Source of the DNA: an uncultured Synechococcus sp.
GTDB taxonomy: Bacteria > Cyanobacteriota > Cyanobacteriia > PCC-6307 > Cyanobiaceae
Length of the DNA: 20,334 nt
Assembly: GCA_937930135.1 (NCBI GenBank)
Contig: CALGVO010000196.1
Span: forward strand, 1 to 20,334
Direction of reading: 5' to 3'
Numbering within the stretch: the stretch's first letter is position 1; each line of letters begins with the position of its first letter. A program made the translations under genes and the position numbers. A model generated the notes under the pieces. That model saw only the letters and a list, made by a program, of their open reading frames with translations, was not told the DNA's origin and searched no databases. Shown here one piece after another: positions 8,291 through 16,337 of this stretch.

Positions 8291-9528
8291 GCGGTCCCGG
8301 CCCCCAGCACCAGGCCGCGCCGCAGCTCCCAGGGCGAGAGGGCAAACAGTTTGAGCATCACAGCCATCAGCCGCGGCAAGGGCAGCGTGTTGGTGAGAAA
8401 GCCAAACCAATCTTCCGTGGGCAAGGCGAAGAAGGTGGCGAAGTGACGGCGTAGCAAACCCTCAGGGAAGCCCATCAACCGCCCCAAACCGAACTGATAC
8501 AGGCGATGACGCCACACCAGTTCGGCAGGCCAGAGCGCCTGCCAGCCGCGCTGTGCCAAAGCTGCTGAACCGAGCGCTGGATTCGCCAGCGCCGCCGCCA
8601 GCGCCTGAGCGAGATCGGGGCCGCGTCGCAGCAACGCCCCCAGCATGTAGCCCGAGGCTGGATGCACCATGCTCGCCGCCCCACCGAAGGCCAAGACCGC
8701 CTGACGGCGATCCGGCAGGGGCAGATTCATCGGAAACAGGCAGAACTCCTCATGCAGCACCTCGGTGATGGCCACACCGCGCTGATCGAGGCGTTGCTGC
8801 AGCCGTTGCTTGAGCACGTCGTAAGGAACCCCCGGTGCCAGGGCGAGGGAGGTCTCCTCCACGAAGAACACCCCATCGCCCAGATCCATCGCATAGAGGA
8901 AGGTGGGCGGTTCGCGGCGCTGCGCTGGGCTGAGGTGATCGCAGCGGTAATCCATCAGCACAAACCGGCCCGCCTCGATGGGGTTCTTGGAGAACCGCCC
9001 CACCACGCCATAGGCCGCTTGCCCCGCCACCGCGCCCTGATCCGGTCTCTGGATGTGCGGCGTCTGCGCGCCGGAGGCATCGATCACCAACCGCGCGTTG
9101 AGCGAATGGCCCGAGGCGCAACGCACCGTGGTGGTCGCCAACCCAGCCACCACCCGTTCAGCGCGGTCCTGGTGCCAGGTCACCCCCGCCATCCGATCCA
9201 GCCAGTGGCGCTGCAGAGCGGCCCGATCCAAGAGGCCGTAGTCAAGGCGATGAGATGTGCACTGGTTCTGGGGCGTGGATCCACCCGCACCGAAATAACT
9301 GACCGTGTCACTCCAGCGATGCCCGAGCAGTGACTCAAGCCCCAGGGGCTTGAGCTCATCAGCCCAGATGCCGTAGGTGTTGGGCCAGGGAGCCTCGACG
9401 GGGTCCGGGGCGAGACCTGCCACCACCACGCCCCGTTGCGTCAATTCTGAGGCGATGCAGAGGGCAGCCGGGCCACCCCCCAACACCAGCACATCCACAC
9501 AGCCGGAAGCAGCCTGGCCATCCACCAA
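8257..9528 (-). CDS. crtL: Lycopene cyclase, CrtL type, about 423 aa
   Basis: The N-terminus carries a Rossmann dinucleotide fold (VDVLVLGGGPAALCIASELT, residues 11-30) for FAD. The lycopene cyclase signature PWPNTYGIWADELKPLGLE follows at about 47-65. Further matches are RLDYGLLDRAAL, LVIDASGAQTP and the C-terminal GGAASMVHPASGYMLGALLRR. The enzyme closes the ends of lycopene to rings, making beta-carotene (or epsilon rings in the CrtL-e branch), at the thylakoid or cytoplasmic membrane. Beta and epsilon types cannot be separated with confidence here. The start is TTG 9528 or GTG 9525, two to five bases after the gyrA stop, so translation is likely coupled to gyrA. AGGA lies upstream. The 3' end overlaps the GH57 gene. 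Confidence 0.93.
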   Translation of the reverse strand: MVDGQAASGCVDVLVLGGGPAALCIASELTQRGVVVAGLAPDPVEAPWPNTYGIWADELKPLGLESLLGHRWSDTVSYFGAGGSTPQNQCTSHRLDYGLLDRAALQRHWLDRMAGVTWHQDRAERVVAGLATTTVRCASGHSLNARLVIDASGAQTPHIQRPDQGAVAGQAAYGVVGRFSKNPIEAGRFVLMDYRCDHLSPAQRREPPTFLYAMDLGDGVFFVEETSLALAPGVPYDVLKQRLQQRLDQRGVAITEVLHEEFCLFPMNLPLPDRRQAVLAFGGAASMVHPASGYMLGALLRRGPDLAQALAAALANPALGSAALAQRGWQALWPAELVWRHRLYQFGLGRLMGFPEGLLRRHFATFFALPTEDWFGFLTNTLPLPRLMAVMLKLFALSPWELRRGLVLGAGTAQAPSFRQSAG

Positions 9529-9530
9529 GG

Positions 9531-12164
9531 TCAGTCGTCCTGCGGCTCAACGCTGGCCGTGACCTCAGCAGCCTCCCCACCGCCGCCACCATCGTCGGAC
9601 TCCGCCTCAGGCGGCACCAACACCACCTCCGAGAGGCGATCGCCCTTGTCGAGTCGCTGCAGGCGCACACCAGTAGCGGCGCGCGACTGCTGCGGAATCG
9701 CATCAGCACTGGTGCGAACGATCACGCCCCTCTCGCTCACCAGCAACACTTCCTCGCCCGCACCCAGCACGCGCAATCCCACCAGAACATCGCTATCGGT
9801 GCGGAACTTGATCGCCCGCAGCCCCATGCCGGCTCGCTTCTGCAGACGGAACTGGGTCACCGGCACCCGCTTGCCCAGGCCGGAAGCCGAAGCCACCAGC
9901 ACCCAGGGCCCCTCGGAAGCCGTGGGTCCGACCTCCGCATCCGCCTCAGCCTCACCGCCGTCATCGGAACTCTGGGCCACCCGATCGGCGAGCTCCACGG
10001 GCAACACATCCATGCTCACCAGCGCATCGCCCTCGCGCAGATTCATCGAGCGCACACCGCGGGCGGTCCGCCCAAGCGGACGCAACTCTTCATCGCTGAG
10101 ACGGAAATGAATGGTCATGCCCGCCCGCGATCCGATCAGCACGCTGTCGCCGGGCACCGCCAAACGTACCCAGGTGAGGGCATCACCGTCCTCAAGCCCG
10201 ATCGCAATCAAGCCGTTGGAGCGGATGTTGCTGAACGCCGACAGGCGCGTGCGCTTGATGTAGCCCCCCTGGGTAAGCATCAGCAGATCGGTGTCGTCAT
10301 TGAATTCCGACACCGCCAACAGTGAGGTGATCAACTCCTCGCGCGGAATCGGCAGCAGCTGCACCACCGGCGTGCCCTTGGCGGTCCGACTGCATTGGGG
10401 GACCCGGTAGGCAGGCAGGGCATAGGCCACGCCCCGGTCGCTGAACAACAACAGCGTGTCGTGATCGTTGCAACCGATGAACAGCTTCACGGCCTCTTCA
10501 CCCTGGCTGCGGGTGCCGGCCCTGCCGCGGGTGCCGCGACTGGTGGCCTCAAATTCGCTCACAGGCATCCGTTTGAGATACCCCGTTTCGGTGAGCAACA
10601 CCACCGAGCGCTCGTTCGCGATCAGGTCGATGTCGTCCAGCCCGCCGGCAAGGTCGAGGATTTCCGTCCGCCGCTCGATCGGATAGCGATCGCGCAACTG
10701 GGTGAGTTCCTCCTGGATGAGCCCGAACACCCGCTCCCGCCGGCCGAGAATGTCTTTGTAGTCAGCGATCTTGGTGACGAGATCTTCGTGTTCGAGGCGA
10801 ATCTTGTCGGCTTCCAGTGCCGTGAGCCGTCGCAACTGCATCTGCAGGATGGCATCGGCCTGAATCTCGCTGAGGCCATGGCGCTCCTGCAGCTGCTGAC
10901 GTGCCGTTGCGGTGTCGGGGGCTGCCCGGATCAGGGCAATGATCGGATCAAGCTGATCAAGGGCAAGCAGCAAGCCCAGCAGAATGTGGTCGCGTTCTTC
11001 GGCCTTGCGCAGCAGGTAGCGGGTGCGCCGCTCGATCGTCTCGACCCGGAAGTCGAGGAACACCTCAAGCATCTTGCGCAGGGTGAGCAGGATCGGCTCG
11101 CCATTCACCAGCGCCAGCATGTGGGCACTGAAGTTGCTCTGCAGGGGCGTGAGCTTGAACAGGTTGTTGAGAACGACCTGCGGATAGGCATCACGGCGCA
11201 ACTCCACAACGATGCGCATGCCGTCGCGATCGCTCTCGTCGCGAATGTCGGAGATGCCTTCGAGTTTCTTGTCGTTGACCATCTCGGCGATGCGCTCGAT
11301 CAGCGCCGCCTTATTGGTCTGATACGGCAACTCGGTGATGATCACTGCATCGCGGTCGGGACGACCCGGAGCCTCGATCGTCTCGATCGCCGCCACTCCC
11401 CGCATTGTCACCGAGCCACGGCCTGTGAGGTAGGTCTCCTTGATGCCGCTGCGCCCGAGGATCTGACCACCGGTGGGAAAGTCGGGCCCCGGGATGATGC
11501 GCATCAGGGCGTTGTCATCGAGCTCAGGGTTCTCGATCAGGGCCAGTAATCCATTGATCAACTCGCCCAGATTGTGCGGTGGGATGTTGGTGGCCATGCC
11601 CACGGCGATACCGGAAGAGCCGTTGAGCAACAGCTGGGGGATCCGGGCCGGCAACACGGTCGGCTCCTGCTGGGAGCCATCGAAGTTGTCGGCGAAATCA
11701 ACCGTTTCCGCCTCGATATCTTCCAGCAGGCTGTCGGTGGTGAGGGACTGCAGCCGCGATTCGGTGTAACGCATGGCCGCCGGCGGATCGTTGTCGACCG
11801 AGCCGAAATTCCCGTGCCCATCAATCAGGGGCATCGACATCGAGAAGGTCTGGGCCATGCGCACCAGAGCGTCGTAGACAGCCGTGTCGCCGTGGGGGTG
11901 GTATTTGCCGAGCACCTCGCCCACCACACGGGCGCATTTCCGGTAAGGCCGATCGCTGGTGAGCCCCAGTTCGTACATGGCGTAAAGGATGCGCCGATGC
12001 ACCGGTTTGAGACCGTCGCGGGCGTCGGGCAAGGCACGCCCGACGATCACACTCATCGCGTACTCCAGATAGGAGCGCGACATCTCATTGCGCAGATCGG
12101 TCTGGATGATCCGGTCGTCGGACTCGCCGGGACCGCCGCTGCCGGGCCCCACTGGATCCGCCAT
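9531..12164 (-). CDS. gyrA: DNA gyrase subunit A, 877 aa
   Basis: GyrA cuts and rejoins DNA to introduce negative supercoils with GyrB. The winged-helix quinolone region reads KYHPHGDTAVYDALVRMAQ (Thr94 at the E. coli Ser83 site), and the active-site Tyr133 lies in PPAAMRYTESRL. The tower, the coiled coil and a six-blade C-terminal beta-pinwheel (from about 515) follow. The canonical GyrA-box QRRGGKG is replaced by SRGTRGRAG (about 538-552), and an acidic insert (about 730-750) lies in one blade, so ParC-type assignment should be kept in mind. ATG 12164 is preferred to GTG 12182: AGG lies seven bases upstream and the family N-terminus fits. A -10-like GATAAA lies upstream. crtL follows immediately. 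Confidence 0.95.
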   Translation of the reverse strand: MADPVGPGSGGPGESDDRIIQTDLRNEMSRSYLEYAMSVIVGRALPDARDGLKPVHRRILYAMYELGLTSDRPYRKCARVVGEVLGKYHPHGDTAVYDALVRMAQTFSMSMPLIDGHGNFGSVDNDPPAAMRYTESRLQSLTTDSLLEDIEAETVDFADNFDGSQQEPTVLPARIPQLLLNGSSGIAVGMATNIPPHNLGELINGLLALIENPELDDNALMRIIPGPDFPTGGQILGRSGIKETYLTGRGSVTMRGVAAIETIEAPGRPDRDAVIITELPYQTNKAALIERIAEMVNDKKLEGISDIRDESDRDGMRIVVELRRDAYPQVVLNNLFKLTPLQSNFSAHMLALVNGEPILLTLRKMLEVFLDFRVETIERRTRYLLRKAEERDHILLGLLLALDQLDPIIALIRAAPDTATARQQLQERHGLSEIQADAILQMQLRRLTALEADKIRLEHEDLVTKIADYKDILGRRERVFGLIQEELTQLRDRYPIERRTEILDLAGGLDDIDLIANERSVVLLTETGYLKRMPVSEFEATSRGTRGRAGTRSQGEEAVKLFIGCNDHDTLLLFSDRGVAYALPAYRVPQCSRTAKGTPVVQLLPIPREELITSLLAVSEFNDDTDLLMLTQGGYIKRTRLSAFSNIRSNGLIAIGLEDGDALTWVRLAVPGDSVLIGSRAGMTIHFRLSDEELRPLGRTARGVRSMNLREGDALVSMDVLPVELADRVAQSSDDGGEAEADAEVGPTASEGPWVLVASASGLGKRVPVTQFRLQKRAGMGLRAIKFRTDSDVLVGLRVLGAGEEVLLVSERGVIVRTSADAIPQQSRAATGVRLQRLDKGDRLSEVVLVPPEAESDDGGGGGEAAEVTASVEPQDD

Positions 12165-12261
12165 AAAAGACCTGATTGCCACTTCTCACTTTATCGCGAC
12201 TGGCACAGACCCGCCGAGACCACTCCCCTTATGCTCCGTTCCCTGATCCGCGCGGCCTGCC

Positions 12262-12747
12262 ATGACGACCGACCCCACCAGCAGCACCCCCGCAGAGACC
12301 AACGCAGAGCCCGTTCAGACGGACCCTATCGAGGAAGCTCCTGCGCTCGACCCGGCGATCGCCAGCCAGGTCACGATTCCCGCCCTTGCCAATGCCCAGG
12401 ACGGCGATAGCAACGCGACAGACCCCGGCGGGGAATGGGAGCTGCTGAGCGCCAAGATCGGCGGTTGGTGGCAGGAACAGAATCTGGGTGAGCAGTGGCA
12501 ACGCCTGCGCAAGCCGTTGCTGCTGGCCGGTGGCCTGGTGGGATTGATTCTGGTGCTGCGCATCTACAGCGCCGTGCTGGCGGCTATCGCCAGCGTGCCA
12601 CTGGCGCCGCGCCTGTTCGAACTGGTTGGCGTGTCCTGGCTGGTCTGGTTCAGCGTCACACGGCTGATCCGCAGCGACGAGCGCCGCAAAGTGGTCTCAG
12701 GGCTGAGCCTCCGCTGGCAGGCCTTCCGTGGCGGCAGCAGCCAATGA
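12262..12747 (+). CDS. CAAD-domain (CURT1-like) thylakoid membrane protein, 161 aa
   Basis: A long acidic, Pro/Thr-rich disordered N-terminus (about 1-55) is followed by an amphipathic helix (WELLSAKIGGWWQEQNLGEQ). Two membrane helices come next (about 85-110 and 113-133), then a basic C-terminal helix (RLIRSDERRKVVSGLSLRW). This is the CAAD domain (cyanobacterial aminoacyl-tRNA synthetase appended domain), homologous to plant CURT1, which bends thylakoid membranes. Here it is free-standing and not fused to a tRNA synthetase. It is divergent from gyrA with a 97-nt spacer and lies 79 nt upstream of guaB3, possibly on one transcript. Function in membrane curvature is by family. Confidence 0.85.
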   Translation: MTTDPTSSTPAETNAEPVQTDPIEEAPALDPAIASQVTIPALANAQDGDSNATDPGGEWELLSAKIGGWWQEQNLGEQWQRLRKPLLLAGGLVGLILVLRIYSAVLAAIASVPLAPRLFELVGVSWLVWFSVTRLIRSDERRKVVSGLSLRWQAFRGGSSQ

Positions 12748-12826
12748 GCAGCGGGCGCTGCCGCGCCGATCACCAGGTGATCAGGGCGTCGCTTGGTAGT
12801 TTGTCTCGATTCTTCATTGGCTCGCG

Positions 12827-13990
12827 GTGAACATTCAGCTCGGTCGCTCCAAGGTTGTTCGCCGGGCCTATGGCATCGATGAAATCGCCCTGGTTCCGGG
12901 CGGTCGCACCGTCGATCCGGAGGTCACAGACACCCGCTGGAGCCTGGGGGGCATCGAACGGGAGATCCCGATCATCGCCAGCGCCATGGACGGCGTCATG
13001 GACGTGGACATGGCCGTGCGCCTGTCCGAACTGGGTGCTCTTGGCGTTCTGAATCTCGAGGGGGTCCAGACCCGCTACGAGGATCCCAACAGCGTGCTGG
13101 ATCGGATTGCCGCTGTGGGCAAAGACGCCTTCGTGCCCTTGATGCAGGAGATCTACAGCCAACCGGTGCAGGAGACGCTGATTCGCCAGCGGATCGAAGC
13201 GATCAAGGCCAAAGGAGGCATTGCCGCCGTGAGCGGCACGCCCGTGGCGGCTCTGCGCTTCGGCAAGGCGATCGCCGAAGCCGGGGCCGACCTCTTCTTC
13301 GTGCAGGCCACGGTGGTGTCTACCAATCACATCGGCCCGGAAGGGCAAGACACCCTCGACCTGGAAGCACTGTGTCGGGACCTGGGGCTGCCGGTGGTGA
13401 TCGGCAATTGCGTCACCTATGACGTGGCCCTGCAACTGATGCGCGCTGGCGCTGCCGGTGTGATGGTGGGCATCGGCCCCGGCGCGGCCTGCACCTCACG
13501 CGGCGTTTTGGGTGTGGGCATCCCCCAGGCCACCGCGGTCGCTGACTGCGCTGCTGCTCGAGCGGACTATGAGCAGGAATCCGGCCGCTACGTGCCGATC
13601 ATTGCTGACGGGGGCATCGTGACCGGTGGTGACATCTGCAAATGCATCGCCTGCGGTGCCGACGCGGTGATGATCGGATCGCCGATTGCCCGGGCGGCCG
13701 AGGCCCCTGGCCGAGGCTTCCACTGGGGCATGGCCACCCCCAGCCCTGTGCTGCCACGAGGCACCCGAATCAACGTGGGCAGCACGGGAAGCCTGGAGCA
13801 GATCCTGCGCGGCCCCGCCAAACTCGATGACGGCACCCACAACCTCCTCGGCTGCCTGAAAACCTCGATGGGCACCCTCGGCGCCCAGACGATCCGCGAC
13901 ATGCAGCAGGTGGAAGTGGTTGTCGCCCCGTCCTTGCTCACCGAGGGCAAGGTGTATCAGAAAGCGCAGCAACTGGGCATGGGCAAGTAA
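12827..13990 (+). CDS. guaB3: GuaB3-type IMP dehydrogenase-like protein (GMP reductase family), 387 aa
   Basis: The protein is a single IMPDH/GMPR TIM barrel: ASAMDGVMDVDMAVRLSELG, the phosphate loop and GIGPGAACTSRGVLGVGIPQ with the catalytic Cys222. The nucleotide-binding ADGGIVTGGDICKCIACGAD follows. It has no CBS-domain pair, unlike ordinary GuaB of about 490 aa. This length and the N-terminus IQLGRSKVVRRAYGIDEIAL define the GuaB3 family, found in cyanobacteria and actinobacteria. The cyanobacterial member has been characterised as having GMP reductase activity. The start is GTG 12827. The gene is followed by the Yfr1 small RNA and trxA, a known cyanobacterial arrangement. Confidence 0.93.
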   Translation: MNIQLGRSKVVRRAYGIDEIALVPGGRTVDPEVTDTRWSLGGIEREIPIIASAMDGVMDVDMAVRLSELGALGVLNLEGVQTRYEDPNSVLDRIAAVGKDAFVPLMQEIYSQPVQETLIRQRIEAIKAKGGIAAVSGTPVAALRFGKAIAEAGADLFFVQATVVSTNHIGPEGQDTLDLEALCRDLGLPVVIGNCVTYDVALQLMRAGAAGVMVGIGPGAACTSRGVLGVGIPQATAVADCAAARADYEQESGRYVPIIADGGIVTGGDICKCIACGADAVMIGSPIARAAEAPGRGFHWGMATPSPVLPRGTRINVGSTGSLEQILRGPAKLDDGTHNLLGCLKTSMGTLGAQTIRDMQQVEVVVAPSLLTEGKVYQKAQQLGMGK

Positions 13991-14056
13991 CCCCAACCAC
14001 ACACCAGCAGCCATGTTGCGTCTCACTGGAGAGGCGCAAGACAAGCGTTAATCTTC

Positions 14057-14119
14057 TGGTGTGGGGGCTTCGGCCCACACACTCCTCACACCCCCCGGCC
14101 CGACGCGTTCGGGCTTTTT
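14057..14119 (+). ncRNA. yfr1: Yfr1 small regulatory RNA
   Basis: In the guaB3-trxA spacer there is a 5' hairpin (14059-14080) with a CUUCGG tetraloop and a two-base bulge. It is followed by the single-stranded motif ACTCCTCACAC at 14081-14091 and a second hairpin with T tract (14098-14119). This is exactly the layout of Yfr1, a roughly 55-65 nt RNA found across cyanobacteria, often between guaB and trxA. Its ultraconserved ACUCCUCACAC core pairs with mRNA leaders. A -10-like GTTAAT lies at 14047-14052; no good -35 is seen. The 5' end is placed from the hairpin and could shift by a few bases. In other picocyanobacteria it represses porin mRNAs. Confidence 0.92.
14098..14119 (+). terminator. 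Rho-independent terminator of Yfr1
   Basis: GCCCGA, a five-base loop CGCGT and TCGGGC form a perfect six-pair stem, followed by five T residues. It ends Yfr1, and any guaB3 readthrough, about 100 nt before trxA. Confidence 0.85.
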
Positions 14120-14166
14120 GTCTTCCCAGCAACGGTGGATCACAGTTCGCACCAGGACTGTTCCTG

Positions 14167-14198
14167 TTCTGAAAAATCCCGATCCCGGTTGCTAAATT
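14167..14198 (+). promoter_or_regulatory. Candidate trxA promoter
   Basis: TTCTGA (14167-14172) and GCTAAA (14191-14196) with an 18-base spacer resemble -35 and -10 elements. This is after the Yfr1 terminator and before the trxA ATG. The match is weak; the argument is mainly position, since trxA needs its own promoter. Confidence 0.3.
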
Positions 14199-14222
14199 TC
14201 GCTCAACCAACGGTCAGATCGA

Positions 14223-14546
14223 ATGTCCAGCGCAGCTGCCGTCACCGACGCATCCTTCGAACAGGACGTCCTCCAGAGCGACGTGCCCGTGCTGGTGGAT
14301 TTCTGGGCTCCCTGGTGTGGGCCTTGCCGCATGGTGGCCCCGATCGTGGATGAGATCTCCAAGGAATTCGAAGGCAAGATCAAGGTCTTCAAACTCAACA
14401 CAGACGAAAACCCCAACGTTGCCAGCCAGTACGGCATCCGCAGCATTCCCACCTTGATGGTCTTCAAAGGGGGTCAGAAAGTGGACACCGTGGTGGGAGC
14501 CGTTCCCAAAGCCACCCTGTCTGGCACCATCTCCAAATACCTCTGA
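14223..14546 (+). CDS. trxA: Thioredoxin, 107 aa
   Basis: The active site WCGPC (Cys32, Cys35) lies in VLVDFWAPWCGPCRMVAP. The cis-proline Pro76 is in SIPTLMVF, and the buried Asp is in VDFW. Length and pattern are those of m-type TrxA, the main cytosolic protein-disulfide reductase that links photosynthetic electron flow to enzyme control. It has no signal peptide. No Shine-Dalgarno is visible before ATG 14223. It is followed after 14 nt by hisH, so both are probably on one mRNA. Confidence 0.98.
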   Translation: MSSAAAVTDASFEQDVLQSDVPVLVDFWAPWCGPCRMVAPIVDEISKEFEGKIKVFKLNTDENPNVASQYGIRSIPTLMVFKGGQKVDTVVGAVPKATLSGTISKYL

Positions 14547-14560
14547 TCACGCCGTCACCC

Positions 14561-15205
14561 TTGAGGATCGGCCTGATCGATTACGGAATGGGGAATCTGC
14601 ACTCCGTGCTGACTTCCTTTCAGCGCTTGGGGGTAGGTCTGTGCATTGTCCAGAGTCCAGAGTCACTCAAGAGCTGTGATGCGCTCATTCTTCCTGGGGT
14701 TGGAGCTTTCGACCCCGCCATGAGCCAACTGGAGGCTACCGGACTGGTGCCTGAGCTGAAGCTCTGGGGAACAGAGGATCGCCCGCTGCTTGGAATCTGC
14801 CTGGGTTTGCAGTTGCTGTTTGACAGCAGCGACGAGGGCCAGCGGGCCGGACTTGGCCTGTTGAGCGGCCACGTCACTCGCCTTCCCGAGGATGCAGGCG
14901 AGAGAATTCCCCATATGGGCTGGGCCCATTTGCAGCGGCTCCATCCCTGCCCGGTGCTGCATCACGAGGATCCCCAGGCGTGGATGTATTTCGTGCATTC
15001 CTATGCGGCCCAACCCAGCGACGACTGGGTGCGCGCTGCCAGCGCCCCCTTCGGCAGCGATGTCGCCACCGCGATTGTGTGGAAAGGCCGCATCGGCGCC
15101 TGCCAGTTCCATCCGGAAAAATCGGGTCGCGCCGGCCAACGCCTGCTCCAGCATTGGCTCAGCTGGCTGCAACAAGGCGCTCCCCCGGCGAGTGCTTCAG
15201 CGTGA
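14561..15205 (+). CDS. hisH: Imidazole glycerol phosphate synthase, glutaminase subunit, 214 aa
   Basis: HisH releases ammonia from glutamine for HisF in histidine synthesis. The class I glutamine amidotransferase triad is visible: Cys80 in LLGICLGLQLL, and His184 and Glu186 in CQFHPEKS. The oxyanion strand LILPGVGAF and the HisH motif HMGWAHL are present. The start is TTG 14561 (TTG AGG ATC GGC CTG), the only codon giving the family N-terminus MRIGLIDYGMGNL; no ATG or GTG is available. The trxA stop is 14 nt upstream and rsmD follows within 5 nt. HisF is not in the window. Confidence 0.96.
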   Translation: MRIGLIDYGMGNLHSVLTSFQRLGVGLCIVQSPESLKSCDALILPGVGAFDPAMSQLEATGLVPELKLWGTEDRPLLGICLGLQLLFDSSDEGQRAGLGLLSGHVTRLPEDAGERIPHMGWAHLQRLHPCPVLHHEDPQAWMYFVHSYAAQPSDDWVRAASAPFGSDVATAIVWKGRIGACQFHPEKSGRAGQRLLQHWLSWLQQGAPPASASA

Positions 15206-15209
15206 GGGT

Positions 15210-15845
15210 GTGAATCGGAAGGGGGGGGCGAAAGGTCAACTCCGCCTGAGCAGCGGTCGACGTCTCCAGAGCCCACGCGGCTCCGAGACCCGTCCGACCA
15301 CAGGAATGGTGCGCGCCGCCGTCATGAACAAGCTCGCCCCGCGTCTGCATGGATGCCATTGGCTCGACCTGTGCAGCGGCAGCGGCGTGATGGCTTGCGA
15401 AGCGATTGATCGGGGGGCAAGCCGCGTGGTGGCAATCGAACGCCATCGCGGCACAGCCGCGATCTGCAGAGCCAATCTACAAACCGCCGCATCAGGCGTT
15501 GATCCAGTCCCCAGGCTGCAAGTGGTGAGTGCCGACTTGATCAGTTGGTTGAAGCGAGGTCGCCCCGGCGACGATCCTGGCTTCGATCTGGTCTATTTCG
15601 ATCCTCCTTACTCCGCCAACCTCTACAGCCCAGGCCTGGAGGCGCTGCGCTGCGGTTCATGGCTGCGGCCAGGGGCTCTTGTGATCTGCGAACACGCCGC
15701 CAATGACCCACCCAGCGTGGATAGGGGCTGGGATCTGATCGATCAAAGGCGCTACGGCAGCTGTGGCGTGCTGGTCCTCAGCCTCCGAGAGCACTGCCCC
15801 GGCGGTACTGATTCCAGGCCGCCACGAACAGACCGAGCAGGGTGA
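15210..15845 (+). CDS. rsmD: 16S rRNA (guanine-966 N2)-methyltransferase RsmD, 211 aa
   Basis: RsmD methylates G966 of 16S rRNA from S-adenosylmethionine. Conserved parts are the RNA-binding N-terminus ([14 protein letters not shown]), [15 protein letters not shown], the SAM loop [20 protein letters not shown] (residues 51-70) and catalytic DPPY (131-134) in [10 protein letters not shown]. No ATG is usable; GTG 15210 ([10 protein letters not shown]) or GTG 15192 are the candidates, with GAGG just upstream. A run of eight G bases (15221-15228) lies at codons 4-6. The last 68 nt, encoding the tail [16 protein letters not shown], are antisense to petG. Probably translated from the trxA-hisH mRNA. 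Confidence 0.9.
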
Positions 15846-15891
15846 CCGGGATCAGACCGAGAACGATGCCGCAGAGCAGGGGTTCGATCAT
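15778..15891 (-). CDS. petG: Cytochrome b6f complex subunit PetG, 37 aa
   Basis: The 37-residue protein [20 protein letters not shown] with tail [14 protein letters not shown] is a clear PetG, a single membrane helix at the edge of the cytochrome b6f dimer needed for its assembly or stability. The longer upstream open frame (to 15966) is not typical of the family; ATG 15891 gives the exact PetG length. It is convergent with and overlaps the 3' end of rsmD by 68 nt, and divergent from cytM with 59 nt between starts. No strong ribosome binding site is visible. Confidence 0.95.
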
Positions 15892-15950
15892 GGAGTCGCG
15901 CCCGATGAAAAGATTGAGCACAATTGTTCCATGGCCAGGACGCCTTTGCG

Positions 15951-16337
15951 ATGGCACCGTCATCAACCGCTGCAGCGCCCGCCGGTCGTCATCGGGGCCT
16001 GATCACCGGGCTTGTGATCCTGGCGGCTGTCGCCTGCATCGTGCTGGTGCTCTGGGTGATGGGCAACGCCAGCCGCGATCCCTACGTGCAGGCCACCCGC
16101 ATGCTCAACGGCGATGCGGACCATGGCGGGCAGGTGTTCCGCATCAACTGCGCCGGCTGCCATGGCATTGCCGCCCAGGGGCTGGTGGGCCCCAACCTTC
16201 ACGGCGTGGCAGACCGTCGCAGCGACCCCTCGATCATCCATCAGGTCGTCAGCGGCGCGACCCCTCCCATGCCCCGTTTTGAGGTGGAGCCTCAGACGAT
16301 GGCCGATCTGCTCGCCTACCTGAAATCCCTGGAATGA
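15951..16337 (+). CDS. cytM: Membrane-anchored c-type cytochrome, probable cytochrome cM, 128 aa
   Basis: A basic N-terminus and one membrane helix (about 17-38) anchor a small heme domain. CAGCH (Cys67, Cys70, His71) binds heme covalently, with Met107 in TPPMPRF as sixth ligand. The ending [15 protein letters not shown] and the block [14 protein letters not shown] match cytochrome cM, a low-potential cyanobacterial cytochrome proposed to balance photosynthetic and respiratory electron flow. A cytochrome c553/c6 is less likely because of the anchor. The open frame reaches TTG 15924, but ATG 15951 gives a normal anchor. It overlaps the next gene by 4 nt (ATGA) and is divergent from petG. Confidence 0.88.

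Noticed and set aside
10395..11549. Plus-strand open frame of 384 codons opposite gyrA
   Set aside because: Shadow of gyrA; no start signal and no recognisable domain.
15892..15966. N-terminal extension of petG by 25 residues
   Set aside because: PetG is 37 aa in all cyanobacteria I know; the extension is not hydrophobic, has no start signal and enters the cytM start.
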